This document shows, one piece after another, positions 34,828 through 42,488 of a stretch of DNA of 42,531 nucleotides. Position 1 is the first letter of the stretch. Each line of letters opens with the position of its first letter. The stretch comes from JAVBTT01 sp031550325 (lineage in GTDB: Bacteria; Bacillota; Clostridia; Oscillospirales; UBA929): the NCBI GenBank assembly GCA_031550325.1, contig JAVBOR010000029.1, forward strand, positions 1 through 42,531, given 5' to 3'. Below the pieces are notes generated by a model that was not told the DNA's origin, made no database searches, and saw only the letters and a list, made by a program, of their open reading frames with translations. The position numbers and the translations under genes are program-made.

Positions 34828-34887
34828 AGACTGTAGACAAACCTTCGATTTGTCTACAAACGGGAGCAGGAACGCGTTTTTGTGAAG

Positions 34888-34930
34888 ACGCGCGTTGGGT
34901 GACTTTCCCGGAGTGAATCCGTGAAAGAGT
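34888..34930 (+). repeat. Short dispersed repeat element (second family)
   Basis: GACGCGCGTTGGGTGACTTT, then CCCGGAGTGAATCCGTGAAAG. The reverse complement, with few changes, ends the window at 42489-42531, where both arms are intact (GTGACTTTC/GAAAGTCAC). In both places it sits beside the larger repeat family, so the two probably move or amplify as one composite. Confidence 0.7.
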
Positions 34931-34996
34931 TGTGGTTCTAATTTTTTTCGCCTGTCAAGCCTCATTCGTCCTCGCGGGCGGTCGTCCTTCGCCTTT

Positions 34997-35175
34997 CGGC
35001 TTTTGAACCGGTCGCCCCTTCGGGGCGCGTGCGCTTCAAAACGCCTCCAGGCTCCATGCCTCCCTGCTCGGGCGCTCGGCTCTTCTTATTTCAGTCCAGT
35101 AGGGACCCGCCGCCTTCGGCGTCAGGCTCGACGTGGTTTTGCGCAAAGGAACGAAGAGGCGGCCTTTGTCTACAG
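34997..35175 (+). repeat. Dispersed intergenic repeat, copy 2
   Basis: Matches window positions 5-183 without gaps and with about three substitutions. Flanks differ after the final TCTACAG, so the end of the unit is well defined there. Together with the hairpins it fills the 425-base gap between the aminotransferase and CAP-protein genes; no gene is supported in that gap. Confidence 0.88.
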
Positions 35176-35180
35176 TCTGA

Positions 35181-35203
35181 CAACCCCGCCGAAGGCGGGG
35201 TTG
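35181..35203 (-). terminator. Terminator of the CAP-protein gene
   Basis: CAACCCCGCC (35181-35190) and GGCGGGGTTG (35194-35203) make a 10-bp GC-rich stem 16 bases past the stop of the minus-strand gene at 35219. It abuts the repeat copy and could also serve as that repeat's own 3' end. Confidence 0.6.
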
Positions 35204-35218
35204 TTTCAGCCTGCTGTC

Positions 35219-35830
35219 TCAGGCAGCCTTGATAAACATTTGCGTCCAGTAAAGGTTTCCCTTGCTGTCCTTGGCGGCGCCCACGCCGATCTCATAAAAT
35301 CCTGAGCTTAAAATGTTGTTGCGGTGCCCCGTCGAGTTCATCCAGCTGTTCATGACGGCGGCGGGAGTGGCCTGCCCCTTGGCGATGTTTTCGCCGGCTG
35401 CCATATAGCGGATGCCGAACTGTTTCATCATGTCAAAGGGACTTCCGTAGGTGGGAGACTGATGGTCAAAGTAATTCTTGTTGATGAAGTCCTGGGACTT
35501 GTAGCGCGCCACGCGGGACAACTCCCAGTTGTGCTTGAGCGCCTGGAGGCCCTTCTTGGCGCGCTCGACGTTAACCAGCCGGACGACCTCTGCTTCAAGC
35601 GCCTTGACGTCGTCGATGTTGGGAACGGTGATCTTCTGCCCGACATAAATCATCTTGGGGTCTTTGATCTGCGGGTTAGCCTGAATGAGTTCGCTGATGC
35701 CGATCTGATACTGAACGGCTATTTTCCACATGCTGTCGCCGCTTTTTACGACGTACGTGCCTGATTGGGCGATGGCCGACGTCGCAAGCGCCAGGCAAAG
35801 ACAAAGGCTGCAAAGAATCTTTTTCATCAT
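35219..35830 (-). CDS. Secreted LysM and CAP-domain protein
   Basis: Exported protein of 203 aa. Residues 1-22 are a signal peptide (KKILCSLCLCLALATSAIA). A LysM domain follows (about 25-70, VVKSGDSMWKIAVQYQIGIS, then IYVGQKITVPN), which would hold the protein to peptidoglycan, then a CAP/SCP-PR1 domain (about 80-200) with NVERAKKGLQAL, the GENIAKG motif, WMNSTGHRNNIL and the terminal YWTQMF. This matches the YkwD/SafA-like spore or wall proteins of Firmicutes. Met1 or Met2 is the start; GGAGG lies five to eight bases upstream. Confidence 0.92.
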   Translation of the reverse strand: MMKKILCSLCLCLALATSAIAQSGTYVVKSGDSMWKIAVQYQIGISELIQANPQIKDPKMIYVGQKITVPNIDDVKALEAEVVRLVNVERAKKGLQALKHNWELSRVARYKSQDFINKNYFDHQSPTYGSPFDMMKQFGIRYMAAGENIAKGQATPAAVMNSWMNSTGHRNNILSSGFYEIGVGAAKDSKGNLYWTQMFIKAA

Positions 35831-36052
35831 GGAATCCTCCGAAGTTCCGCGCGCAAAACCATGTCTGGGCGCGTAAAAATAGACGCTGGGATTCTCAGAT
35901 AGCCTTTGTAATCAGCGCGCAAATATTCCCCTGCGCAAGGAATGCCATACTTTTTATGGCCCTGAAAGATTTGACAAACGGTGATTAGCGCGTGGCACAA
36001 CGCTTTTGACCTTTCGTAAAGCGCGCGCTTATGCCGCATATTTGCGCAGTAA

Positions 36053-36085
36053 AATGCGTTCCCGAAATGAATCCGGGAACGCATT
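36053..36085 (-). terminator. Terminator of the aldo/keto reductase gene
   Basis: AATGCGTTCCCG (36053-36064) and CGGGAACGCATT (36074-36085) pair perfectly; on the minus strand the stem is followed by TTTACTG. It lies 120 bases past the reductase stop. The remaining gap 35831-36052 should hold the CAP-gene promoter, but I cannot point to a convincing one. Confidence 0.7.
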
Positions 36086-36205
36086 GGGTTTCAGTCTTTA
36101 TCGGTTTTTGCGCAACGCCTGACGCATCGGTTTGTCTGCGCGTCGAGGGGTTTGGGTAACTCGCTTTCTCGGGCCGCTCTGCCCGCCATGCGCGAAACCC
36201 TCAGC

Positions 36206-37186
36206 TTACACGTGGCCGACAATTCCGTGCGGCATATAAGGCTCTTCCAGATAGGCGGCGTCTTCGGGCGTCAGCTTGACCGTAACGGCCGCAGCCGCGT
36301 CCTCAATGTGCAAGAGTTTGGTTGCGCCGATGATTGGCGCAACCACAGGTTCCTTTTGAAGATGCCACGCGAGCGCAATCTGCGTGCGGGTCACGCCGTA
36401 TTTTTGGGCAAGCTCGGTGACGCGGTCGACGATCGGTTTGTCCAGAGCGGCCGTGGAATCATACTTGACCATGGCGATTTTGTCGGTTCTCAGGCGTTCG
36501 GTCGTCTCCGACCAGTCGCGGGAAAGTCTTCCCGACGCCAGCGGGCTGTATGGGGTGACCGCGATCTTTTCCGCCCGGCAAAGCGGCAGCATTTCCCGCT
36601 CTTCCTCGCGGTAGATCAGATTGAGGTGGTTTTGCATGGATACAAAGCGCGTCCAGCCGTGTTTTTCGGCCGTGAAAAGCGCCTTTTGGAACTGCCAGGC
36701 GTACATGGCCGACGCGCCGATGTATCGCGCCTTGCCCGCCTTGACAACGTCGTGCATGGCGGACATCGTCTCCTCAATAGGGGTGAGGTAATCCCAGCGG
36801 TGGATGATGTACAAGTCGACATAGTCCATCTGAAGTCGCTTCAGGCTCTTGTCGATCTCGCTCATGATGGCCTTGCGCGAAAGGCCTGCTCCGTTGGGCC
36901 CGTCGTGCATTCTCCCGTTGACCTTTGTGGCCAGAACGACTTCATCGCGCCGCGCATGCTCTTTCAGAGCGCGCCCGATGACTTCCTCACTGGTGCCGCC
37001 CGCGTATACGTTGGCCGTGTCAAAAAAATTGACCCCCAGTTCCAGTGCCCTTTGAATGATGGGCAGAGCACTTTCATAGTCGAGTACCCATGTATGCGCG
37101 CCCTTGGTGTTGTCGCCAAAACCCATACAACCCAGACAAATGCGGGAGACGTCCATCCCCGTGTTGCCCAATTTTGCGTATTCCAT
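36206..37186 (-). CDS. Aldo/keto reductase
   Basis: NADPH-dependent (beta/alpha)8-barrel oxidoreductase of 326 aa, of the YghZ/YajO-like group. The catalytic set is visible: Asp in GVNFFDTANVYAGG, Tyr in the same segment, Lys in LATKVNG, and His in YIIHRWD. The cofactor-binding part includes VTPYSPLASGRLSRD and, near the C-terminus, APIIGATKLLHIEDA. The gene is divergent from a MerR regulator and carries a MerR-type 19-bp spacer promoter, so it is probably induced by the regulator's ligand. The physiological substrate cannot be told. Confidence 0.93.
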   Translation of the reverse strand: MEYAKLGNTGMDVSRICLGCMGFGDNTKGAHTWVLDYESALPIIQRALELGVNFFDTANVYAGGTSEEVIGRALKEHARRDEVVLATKVNGRMHDGPNGAGLSRKAIMSEIDKSLKRLQMDYVDLYIIHRWDYLTPIEETMSAMHDVVKAGKARYIGASAMYAWQFQKALFTAEKHGWTRFVSMQNHLNLIYREEEREMLPLCRAEKIAVTPYSPLASGRLSRDWSETTERLRTDKIAMVKYDSTAALDKPIVDRVTELAQKYGVTRTQIALAWHLQKEPVVAPIIGATKLLHIEDAAAAVTVKLTPEDAAYLEEPYMPHGIVGHV

Positions 37187-37286
37187 TATTCTCCCTCTCT
37201 TTCATGTGTTTGGTTGTTTCCACAAAAAACAGTATTTTACCGGCTTCGGCTGCCTGTTGACTGTGCCGGCAAACTGTGCTACTGTG

Positions 37287-37317
37287 ATTCTATAACCTAA
37301 AGTTTGGTTTAAGTCAA
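37287..37317 (-). promoter_or_regulatory. MerR-type promoter and operator for the aldo/keto reductase
   Basis: On the minus strand TTGACT (37312-37317) and TAGAAT (37287-37292) are separated by 19 bp rather than 17, the over-long spacer that MerR regulators correct by twisting DNA. Inside the spacer CTTAAAC and CTTTAGG form an imperfect dyad around CAAA. The site lies between the divergent reductase and merR genes. Confidence 0.72.
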
Positions 37318-37352
37318 GGGGCTTGAAAGAATAATTTCGGGAAGTGATTATT

Positions 37353-37790
37353 ATGTCTTACACCATCGGGACTGCCGCCGAAAAACTCAATATGTCCGCC
37401 TCGGCGCTACGGTACTATGACAAAGAAGGGCTGCTGCCGTTTGTCCATCGCAGCGCCGGAGGCATCCGCATCTTCAAGGACTCTGATTTAGAGCGACTCA
37501 GGCTCATCAACTGCTTAAAGGCCACCCATATGCCCATCAAAGACATCAAGGCGTTCATTTACTCTTATACCGAGGGCGACGCGACCATTAAGCGGCGGCG
37601 AGACATGTTTTACGAGCGAAAGCTCGCCGTAGAGGAGCAGATGGCCACCCTTCAAAAGGCGCTGGACATGATTAACTACAAGTGCTGGTTCTATGACATG
37701 GCAGTTGAGGCAGGGTCAACTGAGGCGCTGAAATCCCTGAAGGACGGGGACATCCCCGAGGAGATCCGCAGGCTGAAAGAGAACAGCTAG
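37353..37790 (+). CDS. MerR-family transcriptional regulator
   Basis: Regulator of 145 aa. The winged helix-turn-helix spans about 1-70 (YTIGTAAEKLNMSASALRYY, then DKEGLLPFV and the RIFKDSDLERL turn). A coiled-coil dimer helix follows (about 80-115, RRRDMFYERKLAVEEQMATL). The C-terminus is short, so a small-molecule domain is absent; there is no metal-binding cysteine cluster. It belongs to the group often placed divergently to aldo/keto reductases or NADPH oxidoreductases. ATG 37353 is used; GTG 37344 is in frame upstream. Confidence 0.9.
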   Translation: MSYTIGTAAEKLNMSASALRYYDKEGLLPFVHRSAGGIRIFKDSDLERLRLINCLKATHMPIKDIKAFIYSYTEGDATIKRRRDMFYERKLAVEEQMATLQKALDMINYKCWFYDMAVEAGSTEALKSLKDGDIPEEIRRLKENS

Positions 37791-37812
37791 CTTTTGCAAA
37801 AAGTGAGCCAAA

Positions 37813-37857
37813 CAACAGCTTAGTCAAAGAGCCAAAGGCTCTTTGACTAAGCTGTTG
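37813..37857 (+). terminator. Terminator after the MerR gene
   Basis: Arms 37813-37833 and 37837-37857 are perfect 21-base reverse complements (CAACAGCTTAG...GAGCC / GGCTC...CTAAGCTGTTG) around loop AAA, 22 bases past the merR stop. The stem is long and lacks a T-run after it. Confidence 0.65.
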
Positions 37858-37972
37858 ATCGCTGTCTGCGGCTTGTATACGGCTTTGGCAAAACGGTCAT
37901 CCTATGGGCGTCGGGCTTCAGCGCGGCGGACGTGATGGGCTTTTCCCCAATGAAGATGGAGAGGAAACATGC

Positions 37973-38548
37973 ATGAACTATTTGGTGATCAGCGCTCACC
38001 CCTATAAGGGAAGTTTTAATGCGGCGGCCGTCAAGGCCATCGCCGACACGCTCGAGCAAATGGGCCGGACCGTCAGGGTCATTGACCTCGTGGAGGACGG
38101 CTTTAACCCTGTCATGCAAGCGGAGGATCTGCGGCTGTGGGGCCAGGGAAAGGCCGCCGACCCCATGGTGGCGCCGTATCAGCGCGCCATAGAGGACGCG
38201 GATGTGCTGGTCTTCCCGTTCCCCGTCTGGTGGGGGACGATGCCGGCGATTTTAAAAGGGTTTTGCGATAAGGTCCTGCTCCCCGGCTGGGCCTATACGG
38301 CCGGGGCGGACGGCAGTCTGTCGGGACTGCTGAAGGGCAAAAAGGCAGTGGTAATCACCACCATGCAGACGCCGCTGTCGATTTTCAACGAGCAGTATCA
38401 AAACCCTGTGGTGGGCGGGTTCGTTAACGACACACTGCGGACCTGCGGGCTGGACGTTGTGAGTGTTTTGCAGATCGACGGCATTGTCTCCGGCGGGCGC
38501 GAAAGGGCCGAACAGGCGCTGAGCCAAATCAAGGCACTGTTTGCCTGA
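37973..38548 (+). CDS. NAD(P)H-dependent flavin oxidoreductase (flavodoxin-2 fold)
   Basis: FMN-binding quinone/NAD(P)H reductase of 191 aa, like MdaB/KefF/NQO-type proteins. The start VISAHPYKGSFNAA holds the phosphate-binding loop. VFPFPVWWGTMPAILKGFCD and KVLLPGWAY form the flavin and quinone pocket typical of the family; KKAVVITTMQTPLSIF follows. ATG 37973 with GAGAGGAAA upstream is preferred to the in-frame start at 37904. A 60-base copy of its 3' end occurs at 40153-40212. Confidence 0.9.
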   Translation: MNYLVISAHPYKGSFNAAAVKAIADTLEQMGRTVRVIDLVEDGFNPVMQAEDLRLWGQGKAADPMVAPYQRAIEDADVLVFPFPVWWGTMPAILKGFCDKVLLPGWAYTAGADGSLSGLLKGKKAVVITTMQTPLSIFNEQYQNPVVGGFVNDTLRTCGLDVVSVLQIDGIVSGGRERAEQALSQIKALFA

Positions 38549-38619
38549 CGGCTCTCTTCCAAAAACCCTCCGCGTCCTCGATGTCATGATGACAAGGTTA
38601 TTTGGTCTATAGCATGCAG

Positions 38620-38651
38620 AACCCCCTACCTTCTGTAAAAGGTAAGGGGTT
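38620..38651 (+). terminator. Terminator after the flavin oxidoreductase gene
   Basis: AACCCCCTACCTT (38620-38632) pairs with AAGGTAAGGGGTT (38639-38651) with one C-A mismatch. A second hairpin, TGTCAAAGAACC/GGTTCTTTGACA (38659-38685), follows; it resembles in plan the paired hairpins after the aminotransferase gene at 34799-34857. Confidence 0.65.
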
Positions 38652-38760
38652 CTCAGGCTGTCAAAGAACCTTTGGTTCTTTGACAATACGAGGGCAGGAT
38701 CAAACCGCTGAGGCGGTTTGATGGGAAACGGGGTTAGTCATCGGCGGAGCCTTCAGGCTT

Positions 38761-39831
38761 CTACTTCTTGGCTGCGCTGTCGAAGCTGTTGTTGGAGAAG
38801 GTGTTGTTCTCCCGCTTGATCATGCCGCCGGTTTCAAAGGCGCTGGCGGTGTTGTCCCTAAAGGTGTTGTTCTCGACCTTGACGTTCTCGCAGCTGAAGA
38901 TCATGAAGAACGGATCCGTACAGCGGTTGCGCAGGAACTGACAGCCGGTCATCGTAAAGCCCGAGGTGTCGTCGGCAGACACCATCCAGAAGCCGCGGTT
39001 GTCCCGGAACAGACAGTTATCAAAGCTGATGTCCTTGCTGTCGGACACGACCATAATGTCGTAGGTGCACTCATAGATCTCGCAGGACACAGCCTTAAAG
39101 TCCGACGTGTTCGAAATGCACAGGCCCTCTGTGCCGCAGCCGTACATTTTCGTGTTCTCCAGCGAGATCTTGGCGCAGGCGTCGAATGCGAATACGCCGC
39201 CGACGCATTCGCCGCCCTTGGTGTGGCCGGCCGTGACGCCCGAGATGGCAATATTCCCGCAGTTTTCAAAACCGAGCACATAGGAGTACCGCGGCGAGAC
39301 GACGATTTCGGCCTTGCCGCCGCCGATAAGCTCCATGTTGTGGATGTCGCTGAGCACAAGTTCGCTGCCGTCGTACACCTCGCGCCAGGACACGTTCCCG
39401 CCGCCGATGTACTGCCCTTCCAGCGCCGAGAGGTTATAGACCCCCTCCTTCAGCGTGATCCGCCTGTTGGAGCCAAAGGCGGCGACCAGCTCGGCGGCGG
39501 TGCTGACGGTGATCTCCTCGGGCTCGGTCACCGGCTCAGTGATACTGATGGTGCTGCTGTCCCCGTCCCAGGTCACGGTTTTGCCCAGCGCCTCGCCGAG
39601 CGCCCTGAGGGGAAGATAGGTGCGGTTTTTGTAGACCAGGGGAACCAGCGGCGTGCCGTCGGCTTCCTGCGGGTGAATCTCGCGGCCATTGACAGTGATG
39701 ACGAGATCCATCATCAGAGCCTCGACAGTCTTGTAGACCCCTTCGGCAGCAGAATGAAACCCGGCTCCCAGCACGAACGCTGACAAAACCAGCGCTGCAA
39801 GAAACGGTGTTCCAAAACGTTTAGTTTTCAT
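38761..39831 (-). CDS. Secreted protein: copper-amine-oxidase-like stalk domain plus beta-helix
   Basis: Exported protein of 356 aa. A signal peptide covers about residues 1-29 (PFLAALVLSAFVLGAGFHSA). Residues ~35-100 match the N-terminal copper amine oxidase-like/stalk domain (DLVITVNGREIHPQEADG, LVYKNRTYLPLRALGEALGK) common in Clostridia surface proteins. From about 110 to the end, short repeats of the type N..I.GV.AG, SC.IYECTY, SFDNCLFRDN, ENNTFRDNTA form a right-handed parallel beta-helix, as in pectate-lyase-like carbohydrate-binding proteins. No catalytic residues can be named. GGAGGCGAGAGT precedes the ATG at 39831; the longer frame from 39879 lacks such a site. Confidence 0.85.
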   Translation of the reverse strand: MKTKRFGTPFLAALVLSAFVLGAGFHSAAEGVYKTVEALMMDLVITVNGREIHPQEADGTPLVPLVYKNRTYLPLRALGEALGKTVTWDGDSSTISITEPVTEPEEITVSTAAELVAAFGSNRRITLKEGVYNLSALEGQYIGGGNVSWREVYDGSELVLSDIHNMELIGGGKAEIVVSPRYSYVLGFENCGNIAISGVTAGHTKGGECVGGVFAFDACAKISLENTKMYGCGTEGLCISNTSDFKAVSCEIYECTYDIMVVSDSKDISFDNCLFRDNRGFWMVSADDTSGFTMTGCQFLRNRCTDPFFMIFSCENVKVENNTFRDNTASAFETGGMIKRENNTFSNNSFDSAAKK

Positions 39832-39950
39832 ACTCTCGCCTCCTTCCCTGATTCTACCATGCCCGCCATTCCTCCGCAACGCGCGGGCGGCTACATTTCG
39901 GTAACAATGGGGCCGTGCGCGACAGACCCTTCCGGCTTATCGCACACGGC

Positions 39951-39992
39951 AGACAGGGCGATGACAAAGCGCACTTTGTCATCGCCCTGTCT
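39951..39992. terminator. Long perfect hairpin in the 39.9-40.3 kb gap
   Basis: Arms 39951-39969 and 39974-39992 (AGACAGGGCGATGACAAAG / CTTTGTCATCGCCCTGTCT) pair perfectly around CGCA, followed on the plus strand by GTTTTCC. No plus-strand gene ends nearby; on the minus strand it lies about 320 bases past the sigma-factor operon, so it may be that operon's terminator or part of a vanished gene's end. Confidence 0.55.
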
Positions 39993-40152
39993 GTTTTCCG
40001 CTCACCGATAACGCGCGTGATACGCTTGCGAAGCTTGTTCCACGCCTCTGCAGAACCATCCGTACCGACGGTGAAAAGCGTTCATCGCCTCTCAAAAACC
40101 GCCTCATACAGTTGCGTTGGCGTAACCTCCCAAACAATCCCGGCTTACGTGT

Positions 40153-40212
40153 CGGCATTGTCTCCGGCGGGCGCGAAAGGGCCGAACAGACGCTGAACCA
40201 AATCAAGGCACT
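40153..40212 (+). pseudogene. Fragment duplicated from the flavin oxidoreductase 3' end
   Basis: Sixty bases match 38479-38538, the last ~20 codons of the flavin oxidoreductase gene, with two substitutions (AACAGACGCTGAACC against AACAGGCGCTGAGCC). The match stops before the stop codon and the upstream part of a gene is missing, so this is a relic of a paralogue or a displaced copy. The rest of the gap 39880-40308 holds no gene I can support. Confidence 0.75.
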
Positions 40213-40308
40213 AAGGTAGAGCCACAAAGCGGGGACAGTGTATATCACCTGCTGGATAGTCCTCAGTCCAGCGTGGGATTTACTCTCATGCATTTCGCTT
40301 CCTGTTTT

Positions 40309-41571
40309 TTACTCCACGCCGTAATACGCGCAGATGTCCGCCATAGCAACGCGCAGCTCGTCCAGGCTCATGCCCTGTGCAAACACAAATGCGCTATCGT
40401 TGTACTCGCTATTAAACAATTCGTGCGGGATTGCGATACGACCGTCACCGTCCACAGTCGCTACATAATAAGGGGTAGCGCCAGAACCACATACAATATA
40501 TTCGTTGCCGATGGTCAAGAGACTGTAAGGTTCCTCCAGATAAATCTCCGTTGGCGGGGGTGAATCCATAAAGGAAAGCTGCTCCAGCACCTCAAAGCTA
40601 TAGCTGTTTACCTCACCGCCATACTCTGTCTGCAAACGGTTCGGCCCATTTGTCACGATACCGCGTGTAACAATGGCAGCCCAGCCGTTTGCTCCTTGCC
40701 TGAGCTGCATGGCCAGCCCTGATGTTAGCGCAGGATGCTCTGAAAGATACACAATGTCGCTCCAAAGCTCGGGCAAAGGTTTATTGTCGTACTTTGTAAA
40801 GCCCTCATATCTTGAATGGGAGTAAATAAGCCCGTCGGCTCCCACTTCAAACAGACAGTCCAGCTCTCCGGCCACTCCATACCACGCATCATCTCCCCAA
40901 CGTGCCATGGAGAGCACATATACTCCGCCCTTGCGAACGAGATTGGTCGCTTCGTCGTTCATGCAACCTCCCGCTAGGCTCTGGAGAATTTCAACCGATG
41001 CCGGAAGCTCGCCTACCGTGGAATATAACACCTCCAACATCGCACGCTGCCGCTCCTTCGTATGGGCGAAGCCTTCCTCCGCTCCCATAGAAACCATGTG
41101 TGTGTCCAAAACTCGCACAATAGCAATTCCAGTATCATACTTACCTCTGGATTTCCACATAAAATAGTCGGGCAGGCTCGTATATACCATTCGGTCAGCC
41201 ATAACATCACCATCGGTATAAGTATAATGGCTTGCCGACAGACCTCTAAGGTCAGCTAATGCCGGGATGGTATCCCATGCGGACAACGCTCCAGCAGACC
41301 CCGTTGGTTTTTCGGATGAGCCCGGTTGATTTCCGGAATCCTGCGGATTGCTTGGCAGTAAACCGGATGGTGGTGAGGATTGCCACAAATTAGGAAGTGC
41401 AAATACAGCGAATATCAAAACAGCGGCGCAGGCCACCATTGCAACTGCTTTATAGAAATACGGTTGTTTCGGCTTTGATATACTTGCTTCCATCTTTTTT
41501 GCCGTTTTTTCAATGAGTTCATCACTGGCTCTGGCTTGATGTATCATATCTTTATAAACATTATTACTCAC
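40309..41571 (-). CDS. Membrane protein, putative anti-sigma partner
   Basis: A 420-residue protein with a cytoplasmic N-terminus (about 1-40, VYKDMIHQARASDELIEKTA), one membrane helix (about 41-62, AVAMVACAAVLIFAVFALPN), a Ser/Pro/Gly linker and a large extracytoplasmic domain (about 90-420) with no motif I recognise. The gene overlaps the upstream ECF sigma gene by 8 bases, the usual layout of sigma and anti-sigma pairs in Firmicutes where one helix separates a sigma-binding head from a sensing domain. No zinc-type ZAS motif (HxxxCxxC) is seen, so the anti-sigma role rests on topology and position. Confidence 0.7.
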   Translation of the reverse strand: MSNNVYKDMIHQARASDELIEKTAKKMEASISKPKQPYFYKAVAMVACAAVLIFAVFALPNLWQSSPPSGLLPSNPQDSGNQPGSSEKPTGSAGALSAWDTIPALADLRGLSASHYTYTDGDVMADRMVYTSLPDYFMWKSRGKYDTGIAIVRVLDTHMVSMGAEEGFAHTKERQRAMLEVLYSTVGELPASVEILQSLAGGCMNDEATNLVRKGGVYVLSMARWGDDAWYGVAGELDCLFEVGADGLIYSHSRYEGFTKYDNKPLPELWSDIVYLSEHPALTSGLAMQLRQGANGWAAIVTRGIVTNGPNRLQTEYGGEVNSYSFEVLEQLSFMDSPPPTEIYLEEPYSLLTIGNEYIVCGSGATPYYVATVDGDGRIAIPHELFNSEYNDSAFVFAQGMSLDELRVAMADICAYYGVE

Positions 41572-42055
41572 AAAAATATCCTCCTTTCAGTTTTTCACGC
41601 AAAATAGCACGGGCGCGAGTAAGCCATGAACGCACGGTTGATTCCCTCGCGTTCAGGATTTTGCTGATTTGATTCACGGGTAAACCCTCACCATAAAAAA
41701 GATGGATTACCGAGCGATATTTTAGAGGGAGCAAAGACAAATATTCAAACAGGTCGGTTTCTTCAACAGTTTCAAATATCAATCGATCGTCAAGCGGCTC
41801 GGTTTTCCTAAACCATGCCGTCGACATCAGAGACCGGCTACGGTTAATCGTGACGCGGATAAGCCATGCTTTCAAGTGTTCTTCATCGTTAAAAGTCCGA
41901 GGTTTGGAGATAAACGCAAGAAAAACCTCTTGAAAAATGTCCTCGGCATTGTGTTTTGTATTGACATGAGCCAACGCCACCCGATAAACCATATCTGAAT
42001 ATTTACTGAGCACCTCGTCAATGCAATCGCTCGTACGCAACGATTGTATTGCCAT
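41564..42055 (-). CDS. ECF-type RNA polymerase sigma factor
   Basis: Sigma-70 family ECF factor of 163 aa. Region 2 includes YSDMVYRVALAHVNTKHNAE and DIFQEVFLAFISKPRTFNDE, the -10-reading part, followed by LKAWLIRVTINRSRSLM. Region 4 near the C-terminus has YRSVIHLFYGEGLPVNQISK and ARESTVRSWLTRARAILREK, the helix-turn-helix that reads the -35. The start at 42055 is chosen because GAGAGGAGGG lies seven bases upstream; six extra codons in frame are possible. Its end overlaps the next gene, which probably encodes its membrane-bound antagonist. Confidence 0.93.
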   Translation of the reverse strand: MAIQSLRTSDCIDEVLSKYSDMVYRVALAHVNTKHNAEDIFQEVFLAFISKPRTFNDEEHLKAWLIRVTINRSRSLMSTAWFRKTEPLDDRLIFETVEETDLFEYLSLLPLKYRSVIHLFYGEGLPVNQISKILNARESTVRSWLTRARAILREKLKGGYFCE

Positions 42056-42073
42056 CTCCAACCCTCCTCTCAC

Positions 42074-42380
42074 TTATAACTCTTTTGGGAGCGGTAAAAA
42101 GCTGCACGCTAAAACTGAAGTGGCTTTTTTAGAGGCAGCGAATATCATCGCTGTGCTTGCTGCACATTACTATAACATGAGCCCATGAAAATCACCATTC
42201 ATTAGTCCGCAAGTGACGAACTGTGTGAGAGGCTTCCATACACGAATCAGAGCCGGTTACTTAGTTGCGCACCGTGGTCAGGCTGTTGTAAACGGGTTTT
42301 ATTGCTTTGCAAAAGGCAAACTTAACAAAGTTTTTTCTGAACAAAAAAGAGAAGAGCCAGTTATAAATATCTGGCACAGC
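42074..42380. other. Gap upstream of the sigma-factor gene
   Basis: About 300 bases with no supported gene. A possible minus-strand -10 (TATAGT, 42169-42174) with a poor -35 lies about 115 bases before the sigma-factor start. The remainder is AT-richer than its surroundings and carries no clear repeat. Confidence 0.35.
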
Positions 42381-42464
42381 CTGTAGACAAAGGCCGCCTC
42401 TTCGTTCCTTTGCGCAAAACCACGTCGAGCCTGACGCCGAAGGCGGCGGGTTCCTGCTGGACTG
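42381..42464 (-). repeat. Dispersed intergenic repeat, copy 3 (partial, inverted)
   Basis: The reverse complement of 42381-42464 matches window positions 100-183 (CAGTCCAG ... GGCCTTTGTCTACAG) with few changes; like copy 2 it has GACGTGGTTTTG. The left half of the unit is absent, replaced by other sequence and then by the second repeat family at 42489-42531. Confidence 0.82.
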
Positions 42465-42488
42465 GTTGAGCGCAAAGCATGGAAACAA

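Noticed and set aside
35029..35305. Open frames inside the dispersed repeats that give similar Arg/Pro-rich peptides at each copy
   Set aside because: Similarity follows from the DNA repeat; there is no ribosome site and the frames do not stop at conserved places.
35827..36084. 85-codon minus-strand frame upstream of the CAP-protein gene
   Set aside because: No ribosome site, unusual composition, and it spans the terminator of the neighbouring gene and the presumed promoter region.
36152..37300. 382-codon plus-strand frame opposite the aldo/keto reductase
   Set aside because: The minus strand encodes a complete, motif-perfect aldo/keto reductase over the same span.
39979..40293. Minus-strand 104-aa frame that might be a transposase remnant
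   Set aside because: I could not match it to any transposase motif, and it overlaps the duplicated oxidoreductase fragment read on the other strand.
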